DNA of 54,740 nucleotides from NCBI GenBank assembly GCA_003235475.1, contig QJWC01000070.1, positions 1-54,740 of the forward strand, written 5' to 3'. The stretch comes from Acidimicrobiia bacterium. GTDB lineage: Bacteria; Actinomycetota; Acidimicrobiia; Spongiisociales; UBA5794. Of the stretch, positions 19,036-32,422 are shown piece by piece. The translations under genes and the position numbers were made by a program. A model generated the notes under the pieces. That model worked only from the letters and a program-made list of their open reading frames with translations. It was not told where the DNA came from and searched no databases. Each line of letters opens with the position of its first letter. Positions within the stretch are counted from its first letter, which is position 1.

Positions 19036-19478
19036 GTTGCGAGACTCTCCCTGTAGGCAGCCAGCTTGCCAGCCAGATCCGTGTCGTGGATCGAGAGGAT
19101 CGAGGCGGCCAGGTACGCGGCGTTCGCTGCGCTGTCGATCGCAACCGTGGCGACGGGGATCCCGGTCGGCATCTGGACGGTCGAGTACAGGGCGTCGACG
19201 CCCCCGAGACCGCCAGCCGCGATCGGGACGCCGATGACCGGGAGGGTGGTGTGTGCTGCCGCGGCGCCTGCAAGGTGGGCCGCCTTTCCCGCACCGCACA
19301 CGATCACGCCGAATCCGGCGCTTCGCGCTGAAGACACGAACGCGGCGACCTTTTCCGGAGTTCGGTGCGCAGACATCACGTGGACCTCGTACGGAACACC
19401 GAACTCGTCGAGCGTGTCTGCGCAGGCCTGCATCTTGCTCATGTCCTTTTCGGACCCCATCAGGATCGCGACCTTCAT
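19032..19478 (-). CDS. purE: 5-(carboxyamino)imidazole ribonucleotide mutase
   Basis: MKVAILMGSEKDMSKMQACADTLDEFGVPYEVHVMSAHRTPEKV...AGKAAHLAGAAAAHTTLPVIGVPI. Confidence 0.95.
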   Translation of the reverse strand: MKVAILMGSEKDMSKMQACADTLDEFGVPYEVHVMSAHRTPEKVAAFVSSARSAGFGVIVCGAGKAAHLAGAAAAHTTLPVIGVPIAAGGLGGVDALYSTVQMPTGIPVATVAIDSAANAAYLAASILSIHDTDLAGKLAAYRESLAT

Positions 19479-20737
19479 TGCCTCACCTTCGATCGTCCTA
19501 TGTCCGTCCTCATCTGCGCACCCTTGAACTGGATCACGTGCGCTGCTGAGTATGCATCGTCTCTGGCGTCTTCGACGGTATCGGCGACCCCGACGACGCT
19601 GAACACACGTCCCCCGTTCGTGACAAGCCTTCCGTCGTCCCACCGGGTTCCAGCGTGGAAGACGATCGCCTCGGTCACCCTGTCGAGGCCGATGACGGCG
19701 AGCCCCTTCTCGGGTGCGTCCGGGTATCCCGGTGCCGCGAGGACCACGTTGACCGCCGCACCGCTGGACCACGCGAGGCTGTCGGGCAGCATCCCATCGC
19801 CCGCCGCGCGGGAGAGCACCTTCAGCAGGTCAGACTCGAGTCGTGGCATGAGGGCCTGGGTCTCCGGGTCCCCGAGGCGGCAGTTGAACTCGAGCACCTT
19901 CGGCCCGGCATCGGTGAGGATGAGGCCTACATAGAGGAATCCCGTGTAGGGGATCCCACGATCGGCGAGCGCGGCGAGGACCGGCAGCGCGACATGCTCC
20001 CTCGCCCAGCCGACGAGGTCCTCGGCGTCCGGTTCTGCAGGGCTGTAGGACCCCATTCCCCCCGTGTTCGGGCCCCGGTCCCCGTCGAGCAGCCGCTTGT
20101 AGTCGCGGGCCGTGTCGAGCCCGAGAGCGTTGCCGCCCGCACAGATGAAGAACACCGACACCTCATCACCGTCGAGGTACTCCTCGATGACGACGGTTGC
20201 CCCTGCATCGCCGAATCGGCCCCCGAAGCAACCGTCGACCCAGGCGATCGCATCGTCTCGATCGGCGGTGACCACCACACCCTTGCCAGCTGCGAGACCG
20301 TCGGCTTTCACGACGTACGGGCCGTCGTAGGTGTTGAGGTATGCGACCGCGTCGTCGCGGTCGTTGAAAGATCGGTAGTCGCCAGTTGGTACGCCCGCGT
20401 CCTCCATCACCTGCTTGGCGAACTCCTTTGAGGACTCGAGCTGCGCTCCCGCAGCGCTCGGCCCGAACACCGGGATTCCCGCTTCGCCCAGCGCGTCTGC
20501 AACGCCTGCCGCAAGCGGTGCCTCGGGGCCGACGACCACCAGATCGGCGTGCTCCTTGCGGGCGAGTTCGACGACGCCTTCGGGGTCGTTCGGGTCGACG
20601 CCCATCTCGAGATCTCCGAGTTCGGCGAGGCCCGGGTTCCCCGGGCATGAGATGAGGTTGGAGAGCAGGCTGCTCTGGGACAGCTTCCAACCCATGGCAT
20701 GCTCACGTCCGCCACCGCCGAGCAGCAGGACGTTCAC
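19475..20737 (-). CDS. purD: Phosphoribosylamine-glycine ligase
   Basis: VNVLLLGGGGREHAMGWKL, VVGPEAPLAAGVADAL, YVVKADGLAAGKGVVV, EEYLDGDEVSVF, YTGFLYVGLILT, EFNCRLGDPETQ. Confidence 0.95.
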   Translation of the reverse strand: MNVLLLGGGGREHAMGWKLSQSSLLSNLISCPGNPGLAELGDLEMGVDPNDPEGVVELARKEHADLVVVGPEAPLAAGVADALGEAGIPVFGPSAAGAQLESSKEFAKQVMEDAGVPTGDYRSFNDRDDAVAYLNTYDGPYVVKADGLAAGKGVVVTADRDDAIAWVDGCFGGRFGDAGATVVIEEYLDGDEVSVFFICAGGNALGLDTARDYKRLLDGDRGPNTGGMGSYSPAEPDAEDLVGWAREHVALPVLAALADRGIPYTGFLYVGLILTDAGPKVLEFNCRLGDPETQALMPRLESDLLKVLSRAAGDGMLPDSLAWSSGAAVNVVLAAPGYPDAPEKGLAVIGLDRVTEAIVFHAGTRWDDGRLVTNGGRVFSVVGVADTVEDARDDAYSAAHVIQFKGAQMRTDIGRSKVRQ

Positions 20738-20739
20738 GG

Positions 20740-23343
<2,604 letters not shown>

Positions 23344-23363
23344 TCGCAAGCTGACCAATTGAC

Positions 23364-23396
23364 GGAGAGGGGGTCGCTTCGGCGGCCCCTCTTCCT
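23364..23396. terminator. GC-rich hairpin plus T-run between SBP gene and permease genes
   Basis: GGAGAGGGGGTCGCTTCGGCGGCCCCTCTTCCTTTT, imperfect stem, 20 bp after the SBP stop. Confidence 0.6.
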
Positions 23397-23510
23397 TTTC
23401 CCGAGCAGCTGATCGGAAATCACCCCGGATTTCCATGCAAAGCGATGGCACGGCCGTCTATGGTGCCACCAGACCGGTGATGGGTTCACCAATCCGGTCG
23501 AGGAAGGCGT

Positions 23511-25091
23511 ATGACCGTAGAGGTGCGTCAGCATCAGAAAACGCCATTGTGGCGCAACGCGACAGTCCTGAAGTGGGCGTCGCAGGTCTTCGTGCTGTTC
23601 ATGCTTCTCTTCCTGTTCGGCGCCCTCGGTAGCCGCGCCACCGACAACTTCGCCCAGTCGGACATTTCGTTCGGTTGGGACTGGCTCTCGAACCCGACGG
23701 GTGTCCAGATCCGTGAAGGGATCGACACGCTTCCCGATTCAGGGGCCCGGGCGCTCACTGTCGGCATCATCAACACGATGCGCGTCGCCATCTCGGGCAT
23801 CTTCGTCGCCACCCTGATCGGGACCATCATCGGGATCGCGCGCCTCTCCTCGAACTGGATCGTCAACAAGCTTGCGACTGTCTACATCGAGACCATCCGC
23901 AACATCCCGCTGCTCGTCCAGATCTTCTTCTGGTCAGCACTGGCGGTCGGTCTTCCGTCACTCACCGCAGAGGACGTCGGGACGTATTGGTTCAAGACGT
24001 CGAACAGAGGCTTCGCGTTCTCGTGGGTCTTCCCCGACGGTGGGTTCTGGCCATGGCTGGTGTTCATCGCCGTGGGATTCTTCGTCGGCCGGTGGCTGCT
24101 GAGGCGCCGCAGGCAGCACCAGGAGGACACGGGAGAGCCCGGCCACGGGGGCTGGTACATGGCTGCATCGATCCTCGTCTTTGCTGTAGTCGGTTGGTTT
24201 GCATGGCCCGTGCTGTCATTCATGGAACCAGTGCTCGAGGCCATCGAGAAGTTCGTCGCCAACCTTCCGCAGATCATCGTGCCGATCGTGATCGCGCTGG
24301 GCGCGATCGCCGCGTCCGTGTGGTGGATCCGAGGATTCTTCGAGTCGCGCCGCACGCCCGCAGGGTTTGGCAAGCTCACCGATGACGATTGGTTCCGGGT
24401 CGTTTTCGCTGGTTTCGCTGGAATCGCCATCGCGGTGGTCGCCTTCGTCATCGGCGAGTTCACGATCAAGACGGTGGCCGGCGAGGTGCTTTCGGTCGCC
24501 GAACTCGCGATCGTTGGTGTTTCGAACTTCTTCGGGTGGCTCGGTGCGAAGTTCAACGCGACCGACGCGAACACGGTGATCGAAGGGATCAGATCCGGAG
24601 GGCCGCTCGTCTTCGAGCGACCGCAGGTGATCCTCGCTGGCGGCGCGCAGATTCCGCAGTTCGGTTCGTCCGGGATGGTCCTCACCGTGCCGTTCTTCGC
24701 CATTTGGACGGGCGTGACCGTGTACACGGCCTCCTTCATTGCGGAGATCGTGCGTGGCGGCATCCTCGCCGTTCCGAAGGGCCAGACCGAGGCATCGATG
24801 GCGCTCGGCCTGAAGAGGAGCCAATACCTCCGTCAGATCATCCTGCCCCAAGCGTTCCGGATCATCCTGCCGCCGCTCGGCAACCAGTACCTCAACCTGG
24901 CGAAGAACACGTCGCTCGGGATTGCCGTTGCATTCGCTGACATCGTTGCCGTCGGCGTCACGATCGTGAACCAGACGGGCCAGTCGCTGCCTGTTGTGCT
25001 GGTGTGGATGGCGTTCTTCCTCACCGTCAGCCTGTCCATTTCAGCGGTCGTGAACTACTACAACCGTCGCATGCAGCTGGTGGAGCGTTGA
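23511..25091 (+). CDS. Amino acid ABC transporter permease (AapQ-like)
   Basis: ETIRNIPLLVQIFFW; EIVRGGILAVPKGQTEASMALGLKRSQYLRQIILPQAFRIILPPLGNQYLNLAKNTSLG (His/Glu/Gln/Arg-type permease EAA loop). Confidence 0.85.
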   Translation: MTVEVRQHQKTPLWRNATVLKWASQVFVLFMLLFLFGALGSRATDNFAQSDISFGWDWLSNPTGVQIREGIDTLPDSGARALTVGIINTMRVAISGIFVATLIGTIIGIARLSSNWIVNKLATVYIETIRNIPLLVQIFFWSALAVGLPSLTAEDVGTYWFKTSNRGFAFSWVFPDGGFWPWLVFIAVGFFVGRWLLRRRRQHQEDTGEPGHGGWYMAASILVFAVVGWFAWPVLSFMEPVLEAIEKFVANLPQIIVPIVIALGAIAASVWWIRGFFESRRTPAGFGKLTDDDWFRVVFAGFAGIAIAVVAFVIGEFTIKTVAGEVLSVAELAIVGVSNFFGWLGAKFNATDANTVIEGIRSGGPLVFERPQVILAGGAQIPQFGSSGMVLTVPFFAIWTGVTVYTASFIAEIVRGGILAVPKGQTEASMALGLKRSQYLRQIILPQAFRIILPPLGNQYLNLAKNTSLGIAVAFADIVAVGVTIVNQTGQSLPVVLVWMAFFLTVSLSISAVVNYYNRRMQLVER

Positions 25092-25092
25092 G

Positions 25093-26931
25093 ATGAGTGA
25101 CATGGCAGTCGCCCCGGATCTCGAGCTCGCACCTGAGCCGCCGCCGAAAGGCCTGCGGATCTGGCTCCGCGACAATCTCTTCTCCACGCCAGCGTCGGGT
25201 GTCCTGAGCGTCGCCGCGATCCTCGTCGTCATCTTCGCGTTGCGTGGTCTCCTCAACTTCATCTTCGACCCGCTGCGACGGTGGGATGCGGTCACGTACA
25301 ACATGCGTTTGCTCATGGTTCAGGCGTACCCGACGGATGCGATGTGGCGGGTGTGGCTTGCGGTCGGAATTGTCGTGGTGCTTCTCGCTGCGACGTTCGC
25401 GGCGTGGAGGATCGGCGGCATGCTCGAGCCGCGACAGGTCTCCAAGACCCTCATGGCTCTCGGAGGCGGCATCGCCCTTGCCGGGATCCTCGGCCCGTTC
25501 TCTGCGACGGCAACGGTCCTCTGGCTCGTGGTAGCCGCCGTTCTCGCCGGTACGGGGTTCGCCACCGGGAGGTTGACCGGGGATCGGGCGAAGGACCCGA
25601 TCATTCCGGTCATGGCGATCATCGGCATCATCTTGCTGCTGATCGTGGTCGTGCTGTGGATCCTCAAAGTTCCCGTGCCAGGAAAGATCGTCGAAGGGAA
25701 CCTCATCACGGACGGTGCCGAGGCCGCAGGTCTCCGCGGCGAACAGGTGAAGGTTCTCAGGTCTCTCTCGAACACGACCCGCATGCCGTGGACGATCATC
25801 TTCGCCCTGGGTGCGTTGGCCTTTGTGTCGGTCAGGATGTTCTCTGCTCGCGCTGTCGCGACGCTCAAGCGCGTTCTGGTCCCGACCTGGGTGGCTGCCT
25901 TCCCGGTCCTCGTGTTGATCCTTCTGCGAGATCCGGTCTGGCGATGGGGCAATTTCGGGTCGGTGTACGTAGGAGCGATTGTCGGCTTCTCCGTGGTGGG
26001 AGGCGTGATCCTGTGGTTCGTGTCGAGGCCGAGCACCGGGGAGATCGGCCGTGTGATCGGCGGACTGCTGCTCGTGTTGGCGTTCGTGTCGTTCCTGTTC
26101 CCGATGCCCTTCGTGTTCCGATTCCTCATGCTCGCACTCGCGCTCTTCACGCTGGCAGGGCCGACGTTCGGCGGCGAAACGTCCCGGTCGCTGGTCACTG
26201 CATGGGTCGTGACGGCTGCCGTCCTTTCCTTCTTCGTCTTCACGACCGCGTCGGAGTCGGGCATCGACGTCCCGGGGAACTTCTTCCTCGGCGGTCTCTC
26301 GTTGACGATCGTCCTCGCGTTCACGTCGATCGTGCTCTCATTCCCACTCGGTGTGATCCTCGCGCTCGGTCGAACGTCGACGATGCCGCTGTTCAGGCTC
26401 ATGTCGACCGTCTACATCGAGCTGGTGCGCGGTGTTCCGCTGATCACTTGGCTCCTTGTCGCATTCCTCATGCTCCCTGTTGCTCTGCCGCAGGGCATTG
26501 AGATCGGTGGGGTGATGCGAGCCGTCGGTGCCATGACGTTCTTCTCGGCGGCATATCTCGCCGAGAACGTTCGCGGGGGTCTCCAGTCGATTCCGGGCGG
26601 ACAACGGGAAGCTGCGCGTGCGCTCGGCATGTCCACCGTGCAGATGATCGTGTTCATCACCCTGCCGCAAGCGTTGCGGGCCGTCATCCCAGCCCTCGTC
26701 GGCCAGGTCATCGCACTCTTCAAGGACACGTCGTTGGTCACGATTGTCGGTCTGTTCGACTTCCTGCACCTCGCCAGGGCGGTCATTCCTGCGCAGAGCC
26801 AGCCGTTCAGCTTCCTCGGCTCGATAAAGGAGACCTTGATTTTCGCTGCGATCGTGTACTGGATGTTCACGTTCACGTTCTCACGCATCAGCCAGCGCCT
26901 CGAGAAGAAGCTCGGTGTTGGTGAGCGATAG
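25093..26931 (+). CDS. Amino acid ABC transporter permease (AapM-like)
   Basis: [72 protein letters not shown]. Confidence 0.85.
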   Translation: MSDMAVAPDLELAPEPPPKGLRIWLRDNLFSTPASGVLSVAAILVVIFALRGLLNFIFDPLRRWDAVTYNMRLLMVQAYPTDAMWRVWLAVGIVVVLLAATFAAWRIGGMLEPRQVSKTLMALGGGIALAGILGPFSATATVLWLVVAAVLAGTGFATGRLTGDRAKDPIIPVMAIIGIILLLIVVVLWILKVPVPGKIVEGNLITDGAEAAGLRGEQVKVLRSLSNTTRMPWTIIFALGALAFVSVRMFSARAVATLKRVLVPTWVAAFPVLVLILLRDPVWRWGNFGSVYVGAIVGFSVVGGVILWFVSRPSTGEIGRVIGGLLLVLAFVSFLFPMPFVFRFLMLALALFTLAGPTFGGETSRSLVTAWVVTAAVLSFFVFTTASESGIDVPGNFFLGGLSLTIVLAFTSIVLSFPLGVILALGRTSTMPLFRLMSTVYIELVRGVPLITWLLVAFLMLPVALPQGIEIGGVMRAVGAMTFFSAAYLAENVRGGLQSIPGGQREAARALGMSTVQMIVFITLPQALRAVIPALVGQVIALFKDTSLVTIVGLFDFLHLARAVIPAQSQPFSFLGSIKETLIFAAIVYWMFTFTFSRISQRLEKKLGVGER

Positions 26932-26953
26932 CATGGATTCGCAAGGGAGCAGT

Positions 26954-27718
26954 ATGGAAAACGAACAGAGGTCAACCAGAACACTCGGAGATCCCATCGT
27001 CATCACCGACGGCGTCAAGAAGTGGTTCGGCGATTTCCAGGCCCTCAAGGGCGTGACCGCCACCGTCCGCGAGCGCGAGGTGGTCGTCATCATCGGTCCG
27101 TCGGGTTCCGGCAAGTCGACCTACATTCGATGCATCAACCGGCTCGAGGCCCATCAGGAGGGCACGATCATCGTTGATGGCACCGAGCTGACGAACGACA
27201 TCAAGAACATCGAGAAGATCCGCTCCGAAGTCGGCATGGTGTTCCAGCAGTTCAACCTGTTCCCCCACCTGACGGTGCTCGACAACATCACGCTCGCCCC
27301 CCAGTGGGTCCGCAAGCAGCCGAAGGCCGAGACCGAGGAGTACGCGATGGAGCTGCTCGAGCGCGTCGGCATTCCCGAGCAGGCCGACAAGTATCCCGGC
27401 CAGCTCTCGGGTGGTCAGCAGCAGCGTGTGGCGATCGCCCGCTCCCTCGCAATGAAGCCCCGCATCATGTTGTTCGACGAGCCGACGTCAGCGCTCGATC
27501 CAGAGATGATCAAGGAAGTGCTCGACGTGATGAAAGAGCTCGCGCACGGCGGTATGACCATGATGGTCGTCACGCACGAGATGGGTTTCGCCCGTGAGGT
27601 CGCTGACCGTGTCATGTTCTTCGACTACGGCACGATCGTCGAGGAGGGCACCCCGGAGCACTTCTTCACGAACCCGCAGCACGACCGCACGAAGCTGTTC
27701 CTGAGCCAGATCCTCTAG
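26954..27718 (+). CDS. Amino acid ABC transporter ATP-binding protein (AapP/GlnQ-like)
   Basis: [56 protein letters not shown] 26954 preceded by AGGGAG. Confidence 0.95.
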   Translation: MENEQRSTRTLGDPIVITDGVKKWFGDFQALKGVTATVREREVVVIIGPSGSGKSTYIRCINRLEAHQEGTIIVDGTELTNDIKNIEKIRSEVGMVFQQFNLFPHLTVLDNITLAPQWVRKQPKAETEEYAMELLERVGIPEQADKYPGQLSGGQQQRVAIARSLAMKPRIMLFDEPTSALDPEMIKEVLDVMKELAHGGMTMMVVTHEMGFAREVADRVMFFDYGTIVEEGTPEHFFTNPQHDRTKLFLSQIL

Positions 27719-28857
27719 AGGTCTGACCAGCGGTCTCCCTCGGCGAGGTCGATGATCGTCCACGCCATCGCGAGCGCTCCGTCGCGGATCATGCGCATTC
27801 CGTCTTCGGTGATGGTGTGCGCAGCGAATTCCTTCTGGTGGTTCACGGCCGGGTAGCAGTGCAGGTCGAGCATCGGGTGGATCGACGGCACGATCTGGCT
27901 GACGTTGCCCATGTCGGTCGATCCCGATGTCTTCGGTGGCAGATCCGCGAGTCGGTTGATGTCTCTGCCCAGGGCTCGCGAGTTCGCCTGATAGAGGTCG
28001 ACCATGACGGCGTTGTTGTCGATGGCGCTGTAGCGGTGGCCTCGGCGCTCGATCGTGTACGTGCAGCCCGTCGCGAGCGCGGCTGCTTCCATGCAGCGTT
28101 CGAACTTCGCCCTCACCTCGTCGAGCCGATCGTCGGTCTCGGCTCGGACGTTCCACACCATCGAGGTGTGATCGGGGATGACGTTCGGTGCGTCACCTCC
28201 CTCGACGATGATGCCGTGGACCCGATCTGAATCGAGGAGCTGCTGGCGGAGCGTCGAGACGTTGACATACGCCTGGACCGCGGCGTCGAGTGCGTTGACT
28301 CCGAGCTCCTTCGAGCTCGCTGCATGGGCTGCGTGTCCGTAGAAGTCGACTTCCAGATGCTCGATGGCGAGGAATGCGGGGTCGACCACGTCTCTCACGG
28401 AGGGGTGCACCATCATCGAGGCAGCCGCGTCGGCGAAGGCACCAGCGTCGATCAGGTCGACCTTGCCGCCGTAGTGCTCCTCTGCGGGCGTGCCGAGGAC
28501 TTCGACCCTGATGCCGAGTTCGTCGGCGAGCGGAGCGACTGCCAGGCCGGCACCGAGAGCCGCGGTGCCGATGATGTTGTGCCCGCATGCCTGCCCGACA
28601 CCGGGGAGGGCGTCCATCTCTGCACAAATCGTGACCTTCGGGCCGCTGGTGCCGGCGACCGCGCTGTACGCGGTGTCGAGTCCGTATGCCGGGTAGGTGA
28701 CCTCGAATCCGTTGGCACGGAGGAGTTCGACCATGCGCGACGAGGTCTGGAACTCCTTGTACGCGAGTTCCGGGTTCTCGTACATCCAGAGGGAGAGTTC
28801 CCGGAGCGCCTCTTCGTGGGTGTCGAATGTTGCTCTGGCTCGGTCCTTTGCGGTCAC
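27715..28857 (-). CDS. M20 family amidohydrolase/peptidase (AbgB-like)
   Basis: [71 protein letters not shown]. Confidence 0.85.
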   Translation of the reverse strand: MTAKDRARATFDTHEEALRELSLWMYENPELAYKEFQTSSRMVELLRANGFEVTYPAYGLDTAYSAVAGTSGPKVTICAEMDALPGVGQACGHNIIGTAALGAGLAVAPLADELGIRVEVLGTPAEEHYGGKVDLIDAGAFADAAASMMVHPSVRDVVDPAFLAIEHLEVDFYGHAAHAASSKELGVNALDAAVQAYVNVSTLRQQLLDSDRVHGIIVEGGDAPNVIPDHTSMVWNVRAETDDRLDEVRAKFERCMEAAALATGCTYTIERRGHRYSAIDNNAVMVDLYQANSRALGRDINRLADLPPKTSGSTDMGNVSQIVPSIHPMLDLHCYPAVNHQKEFAAHTITEDGMRMIRDGALAMAWTIIDLAEGDRWSDL

Positions 28858-28984
28858 GCGCTGCCTTTCGTCGCCCGACCGCTCGGAATAGGGTGGCCGG
28901 GTTGTCGGTTCGTCGTCCCAGCGAGCGTACATTTGTGTGTTTCGCTGAGCCGACAAGACGCAGTCTCCGTACCATGGGGCACCG

Positions 28985-29947
28985 ATGAACCTGCTCGCCG
29001 CAATTCCCTCGCCGTCGAACAACGTGATCGAACTCGGTCCGTTGACGATCCACTACTACGGGATCCTGATCGCTCTCGGTGTGATCGTCGCGATCGTCGT
29101 TTCCCGACTCCGGTACGTGCGGTTCGGGGGATCCGGCGAGATGTTCGAGAAGGCTGCGATCTGGACCGTCGTGATCGGGTTCCTTGGCGCCCGTATCGGG
29201 TATGTGAGCACCCACACAGGGCGCTTCACAGGTCGCCCGTGGGCTGCCCTGTACATCTGGGAGGGTGGGCTCGCCCTCTACGGCGGCCTCCTCGCCGGAG
29301 CCCTCACCCTCGTGTACCTGATGCGGAAGCACAACGGTGACGTCTTTGCGATCGGGGACTCGGTCGCGATCGGGATTCCGCTCGCGCAGGCAATCGGCCG
29401 GTGGGGGAACTACTTCAACCAGGAACTCTTCGGGACGCCCTCGGACCTGCCGTGGGCGATCATCATCGATCCTTCCAACCGTCCAGCCGAATATGCGTCA
29501 TTCGAGACGTTCCACCCGACCTTCCTGTACGAATCGTTGTGGAACGCCATCATCCTGGTTCCGATCATCCTGTGGCTCGAGAAACGGGGGAAGCTCGCGA
29601 AGGGGTCCGGCTTCGGCATGTACATCATGCTGTACGCCGTCATCCGGTTCCTCACCGAGCTGATCCGCACCGATACGACCTTCCGATTCCTCGAGATCAG
29701 CCGCAACGGATGGATCTCGATCGGTGCCATCCTGTTCGGTGCGATCTGGGTGTGGTACATGGAACGAAGGGGAGAGAGCCGGGTCCTGTATGGGATTCCG
29801 GTCCTCCTGTCGCCGCAGCCCGCCACGGTGTTCCCTGACGAGGAGCCGGAGCCCATGGACGACGTCGTCGAGCAGGACGAGCCAGGGGAGACCTCGACGA
29901 TCGACGCGAACCGCCCCTCCTGGTCCAGGAAACCACCAGACGCCTGA
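28985..29947 (+). CDS. lgt: Prolipoprotein diacylglyceryl transferase
   Basis: IHYYGILIALGVIVA, GGLALYGGLLAGAL, IPLAQAIGRWGNYFNQELFGTPSDLPWAI, HPTFLYESLWN. Confidence 0.95.
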   Translation: MNLLAAIPSPSNNVIELGPLTIHYYGILIALGVIVAIVVSRLRYVRFGGSGEMFEKAAIWTVVIGFLGARIGYVSTHTGRFTGRPWAALYIWEGGLALYGGLLAGALTLVYLMRKHNGDVFAIGDSVAIGIPLAQAIGRWGNYFNQELFGTPSDLPWAIIIDPSNRPAEYASFETFHPTFLYESLWNAIILVPIILWLEKRGKLAKGSGFGMYIMLYAVIRFLTELIRTDTTFRFLEISRNGWISIGAILFGAIWVWYMERRGESRVLYGIPVLLSPQPATVFPDEEPEPMDDVVEQDEPGETSTIDANRPSWSRKPPDA

Positions 29948-29952
29948 GGCCG

Positions 29953-30187
29953 ATCCCCCTGGCTCCGCTGACGCTCGCCCGTCCCCCTTGAAAGGGGGAC
30001 GAATGTTTGGGACGTCCCTTTCAGGGATCGCAACGCGGAGCCTGCGCGCGGGGCGGACGATGTTGTTTTACGTCCCCCCTTCAGGGGGGACGGCAGCGCA
30101 CGGAGTGCGGTGCAGGGGGGTTCGCAAGGTGGGGAGTGCCATCCCCCTGGCTCGCTGACGCTCGCCCGTCCCCCTTGAAAGGGGGAC
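29953..30187 (-). repeat. Family A repeat cluster A3 (right', left', right' arms, reversed)
   Basis: 29953-30000 ATCCCCCTGGCTCCGCTGACGCTCGCCCGTCCCCCTTGAAAGGGGGAC; 30072-30122 GTCCCCCCTTCAGGGGGGACGGCAGCGCACGGAGTGCGGTGCAGGGGGGTT; 30141-30187 second right arm. Confidence 0.9.
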
Positions 30188-30190
30188 GCG

Positions 30191-30553
30191 CTACGAGCCC
30201 GCTTGTTCGTCCTGCTGGAAGACGCCGACGATCATGCCCGTGGGATCGGTGAAGTAGCTCGCCCAGCCCATCGACGGGATCGCGAACTTGGGTACGACGA
30301 TCTCGCCTCCGGCCATGATGATCTTCGCGAGGTAACCGTCGATGTCGTCGACGCCGATCGTTGCCACGGTCAGGGGCTGGCCGTCCTCGGACACGGTGAA
30401 GCCGGTATCGATCCCCGGTTCGTCTCCGCTCGATGCGATGAAGTAGTCGTCGACGCCGAACGGCTGGGGATCCCAACCGAACACCTCTTTGTAGAAGGCG
30501 GTCGAGGCCTCAGGGTCCCCACTGTTGAACTCAATGTATTCGACGTATGGCAT
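30191..30553 (-). CDS. VOC (glyoxalase/bleomycin resistance) family protein
   Basis: YVEYIEFNSGDPEASTAFYKEVFGWDPQPF...GMIVGVFQQDE. Confidence 0.8.
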   Translation of the reverse strand: MPYVEYIEFNSGDPEASTAFYKEVFGWDPQPFGVDDYFIASSGDEPGIDTGFTVSEDGQPLTVATIGVDDIDGYLAKIIMAGGEIVVPKFAIPSMGWASYFTDPTGMIVGVFQQDEQAGS

Positions 30554-30999
30554 CAGCCCTCCTCGGCAATCACGAACCCTGCGAACACCCCGAGGATCTC
30601 ACGGGTGCCCTCGCCGTAACCCTCGGCCACCTCATCGCTCGGGAAACCTGTGTGGTTCACCATGACGGTGGTCGTGTCGCCATTCTGGACGAACCGCACG
30701 TGCACCGTGCTCGCGCTCGGCCAGTCGGGTCCCTTCCACGTGTAGACGATCTCGTTGGGTGGGTCGTAGGTCTCGACCGTCCCGATCTCGTACTCGGAAC
30801 CGTCCTCGAACGCCTCGTAGAACCTTCCGCCGGCCCTTGCTTCGAATCGGATGTGCGCTGGCGACGTGGACTCGGGGGCGAACGAGTACCGGTACTTCTC
30901 GCCTCGCCTCGGCCACCATTCGTCGATCCGGTTCACGTACACGTTGAACACGGTCACGCGGTCGGCGACGATGTCGATCTTCTCGTTGACTTCAGCCAT
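30553..30999 (-). CDS. SRPBCC (AHSA1/ATPase activator homolog-like) domain protein
   Basis: VFNVYVNRIDEWWPRRGEKYRYSFAPES...GGRFYEAFEDGSEYEIGTVETYDPPNEIVYTWKG. Confidence 0.8.
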   Translation of the reverse strand: MAEVNEKIDIVADRVTVFNVYVNRIDEWWPRRGEKYRYSFAPESTSPAHIRFEARAGGRFYEAFEDGSEYEIGTVETYDPPNEIVYTWKGPDWPSASTVHVRFVQNGDTTTVMVNHTGFPSDEVAEGYGEGTREILGVFAGFVIAEEG

Positions 31000-31315
31000 T
31001 GGCCTCCTCCTCCACGAGCTTCTTGAGCGCTCCGAGCGCCTCGCGCCATGTCTCGCCGACCTCCTCGAGCCATCCCTCGGCTTCGTCGAAGGCGTTCGGG
31101 TTGAGCGAGTACCGGCGCTCCCTTCCAGACTTCTTGTTGGTCACGATCCCCGCATCAGAAAGCACGCGCAAGTGCCGGGAGATGGCCGGGCGCGTGATGT
31201 CGAACGGTTCGGCGAGCGCGGAGACCGTCGCGGGGGCATTGGCGAGCCGCTGAACGATCCTGCGACGTACCGGGTCGCCGAGTGCGGTGAAGGTGCGATC
31301 GAGTGTTGTCTGCAT
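30992..31315 (-). CDS. ArsR-family transcriptional regulator
   Basis: TFTALGDPVRRRIVQRLANAPATVSALAEPFDITRPAISRHLRVLSDAGIVTNKKSGRERRYSLNP. Confidence 0.9.
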   Translation of the reverse strand: MQTTLDRTFTALGDPVRRRIVQRLANAPATVSALAEPFDITRPAISRHLRVLSDAGIVTNKKSGRERRYSLNPNAFDEAEGWLEEVGETWREALGALKKLVEEEANG

Positions 31316-31316
31316 A

Positions 31317-31358
31317 CGTAACCCCTCGGTTACCGATAAAGGTAACGAAACGGTTACG
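31317..31358. promoter_or_regulatory. Cluster of four GTTACC/GGTAAC half-sites abutting the arsR-type start codon
   Basis: CGTAACCCCTCGGTTACCGATAAAGGTAACGAAACGGTTACGTG, overlapping inverted repeats 2 bp from the start codon at 31315. Confidence 0.7.
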
Positions 31359-31432
31359 TGTTGTCAAGGCGAACGCGAAGAAGGGGAGCGGTGTGGTTCC
31401 GCTCCCCCTCGCTGATGCTTCTGGATCCGGGC

Positions 31433-32392
31433 TCAGTTGCCGTATTGCGGTCCGGACGTGTCGGCTCGCTGGCCGCCGGAGCTCGTATCGCCCTGGGCGT
31501 CCTTGAACAGCTCACCGATCGCACCGATGCTCGCAAGCACACCCGATGTCTCGAGCGGCAGGTAGATCTTCGACGCTTGCCCGTCTGCGATCGTCCCGAG
31601 GGTCTCGAGATACCGAATTGCGATGAGGTCAGGCGTCGGGTCACCCGTGTGGATGGCGCCGTACACACGCTCGATCGCGCGGCCTTCGCCCTCTGCGACG
31701 GTCTCCTTCTGGTACCGCTCGGCGTCAGCGACTTCCTTGATCGCCTGTGCCTGGCCCTCGGCGTCGAGGATGCGGGACTGCTTCACGCCTTCGGCGCGGA
31801 GGATCTGTGCCCGCTTCTCACCCTCTGCCTCGGTGACCTGTGCACGGCGGTCGCGCTCTGCCTTCATCTGACGGTGCATCGCGTCCGTGACGTCGGCTGG
31901 CGGGTCGATCCGTTGGATCTCGACACGAACGACCCTCGTACCCCACACATCCGTGGCCTCATCGAGGATCACACGCAGCTCGGTGTTGATCTTCTCACGA
32001 GAGGTGAGGGCCTCGTCGAGGTCCATGTCACCGACGACGTTACGAAGGTTGGTCTGTGCCAGCTTCGTTGCGGCGATGATGAAGTTCGCCACGTTGTAGG
32101 CGAGCTTCACCGGGTCGGTCGCCTGGTAGTAGACGACGGCGTCGACGGTGACCACGACGTTGTCCTTCGTGATGACTTCCTGAGGCGGGACGTCGACGAC
32201 CTGCTCACGCATGTCGATCTTCCGAACCCGCTCGATGAACGGCACGATCATCTGGAAGCCCGGATCGAGTGTCTTGCGGAATCTTCCGAACCGCTCGACG
32301 AGCCCCTGCTCGTACTGCTGGACGATCTTGACGGCGAGTGCCACATAGATGATGAGCACCAGTATCAGGACCAGAACGATCCCTGCTGCCAT
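31433..32392 (-). CDS. SPFH/band 7 (stomatin/paraslipin) family protein
   Basis: [77 protein letters not shown]. Confidence 0.92.
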   Translation of the reverse strand: MAAGIVLVLILVLIIYVALAVKIVQQYEQGLVERFGRFRKTLDPGFQMIVPFIERVRKIDMREQVVDVPPQEVITKDNVVVTVDAVVYYQATDPVKLAYNVANFIIAATKLAQTNLRNVVGDMDLDEALTSREKINTELRVILDEATDVWGTRVVRVEIQRIDPPADVTDAMHRQMKAERDRRAQVTEAEGEKRAQILRAEGVKQSRILDAEGQAQAIKEVADAERYQKETVAEGEGRAIERVYGAIHTGDPTPDLIAIRYLETLGTIADGQASKIYLPLETSGVLASIGAIGELFKDAQGDTSSGGQRADTSGPQYGN

Positions 32393-32422
32393 GGCGATCT
32401 CCTCCCTTTCTTCCTTGAATTC

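Noticed and set aside
29953-30187. CRISPR-like array
   Set aside because: Repeats are palindromic, of two different types, in alternating orientation, and without uniform spacers or cas genes.
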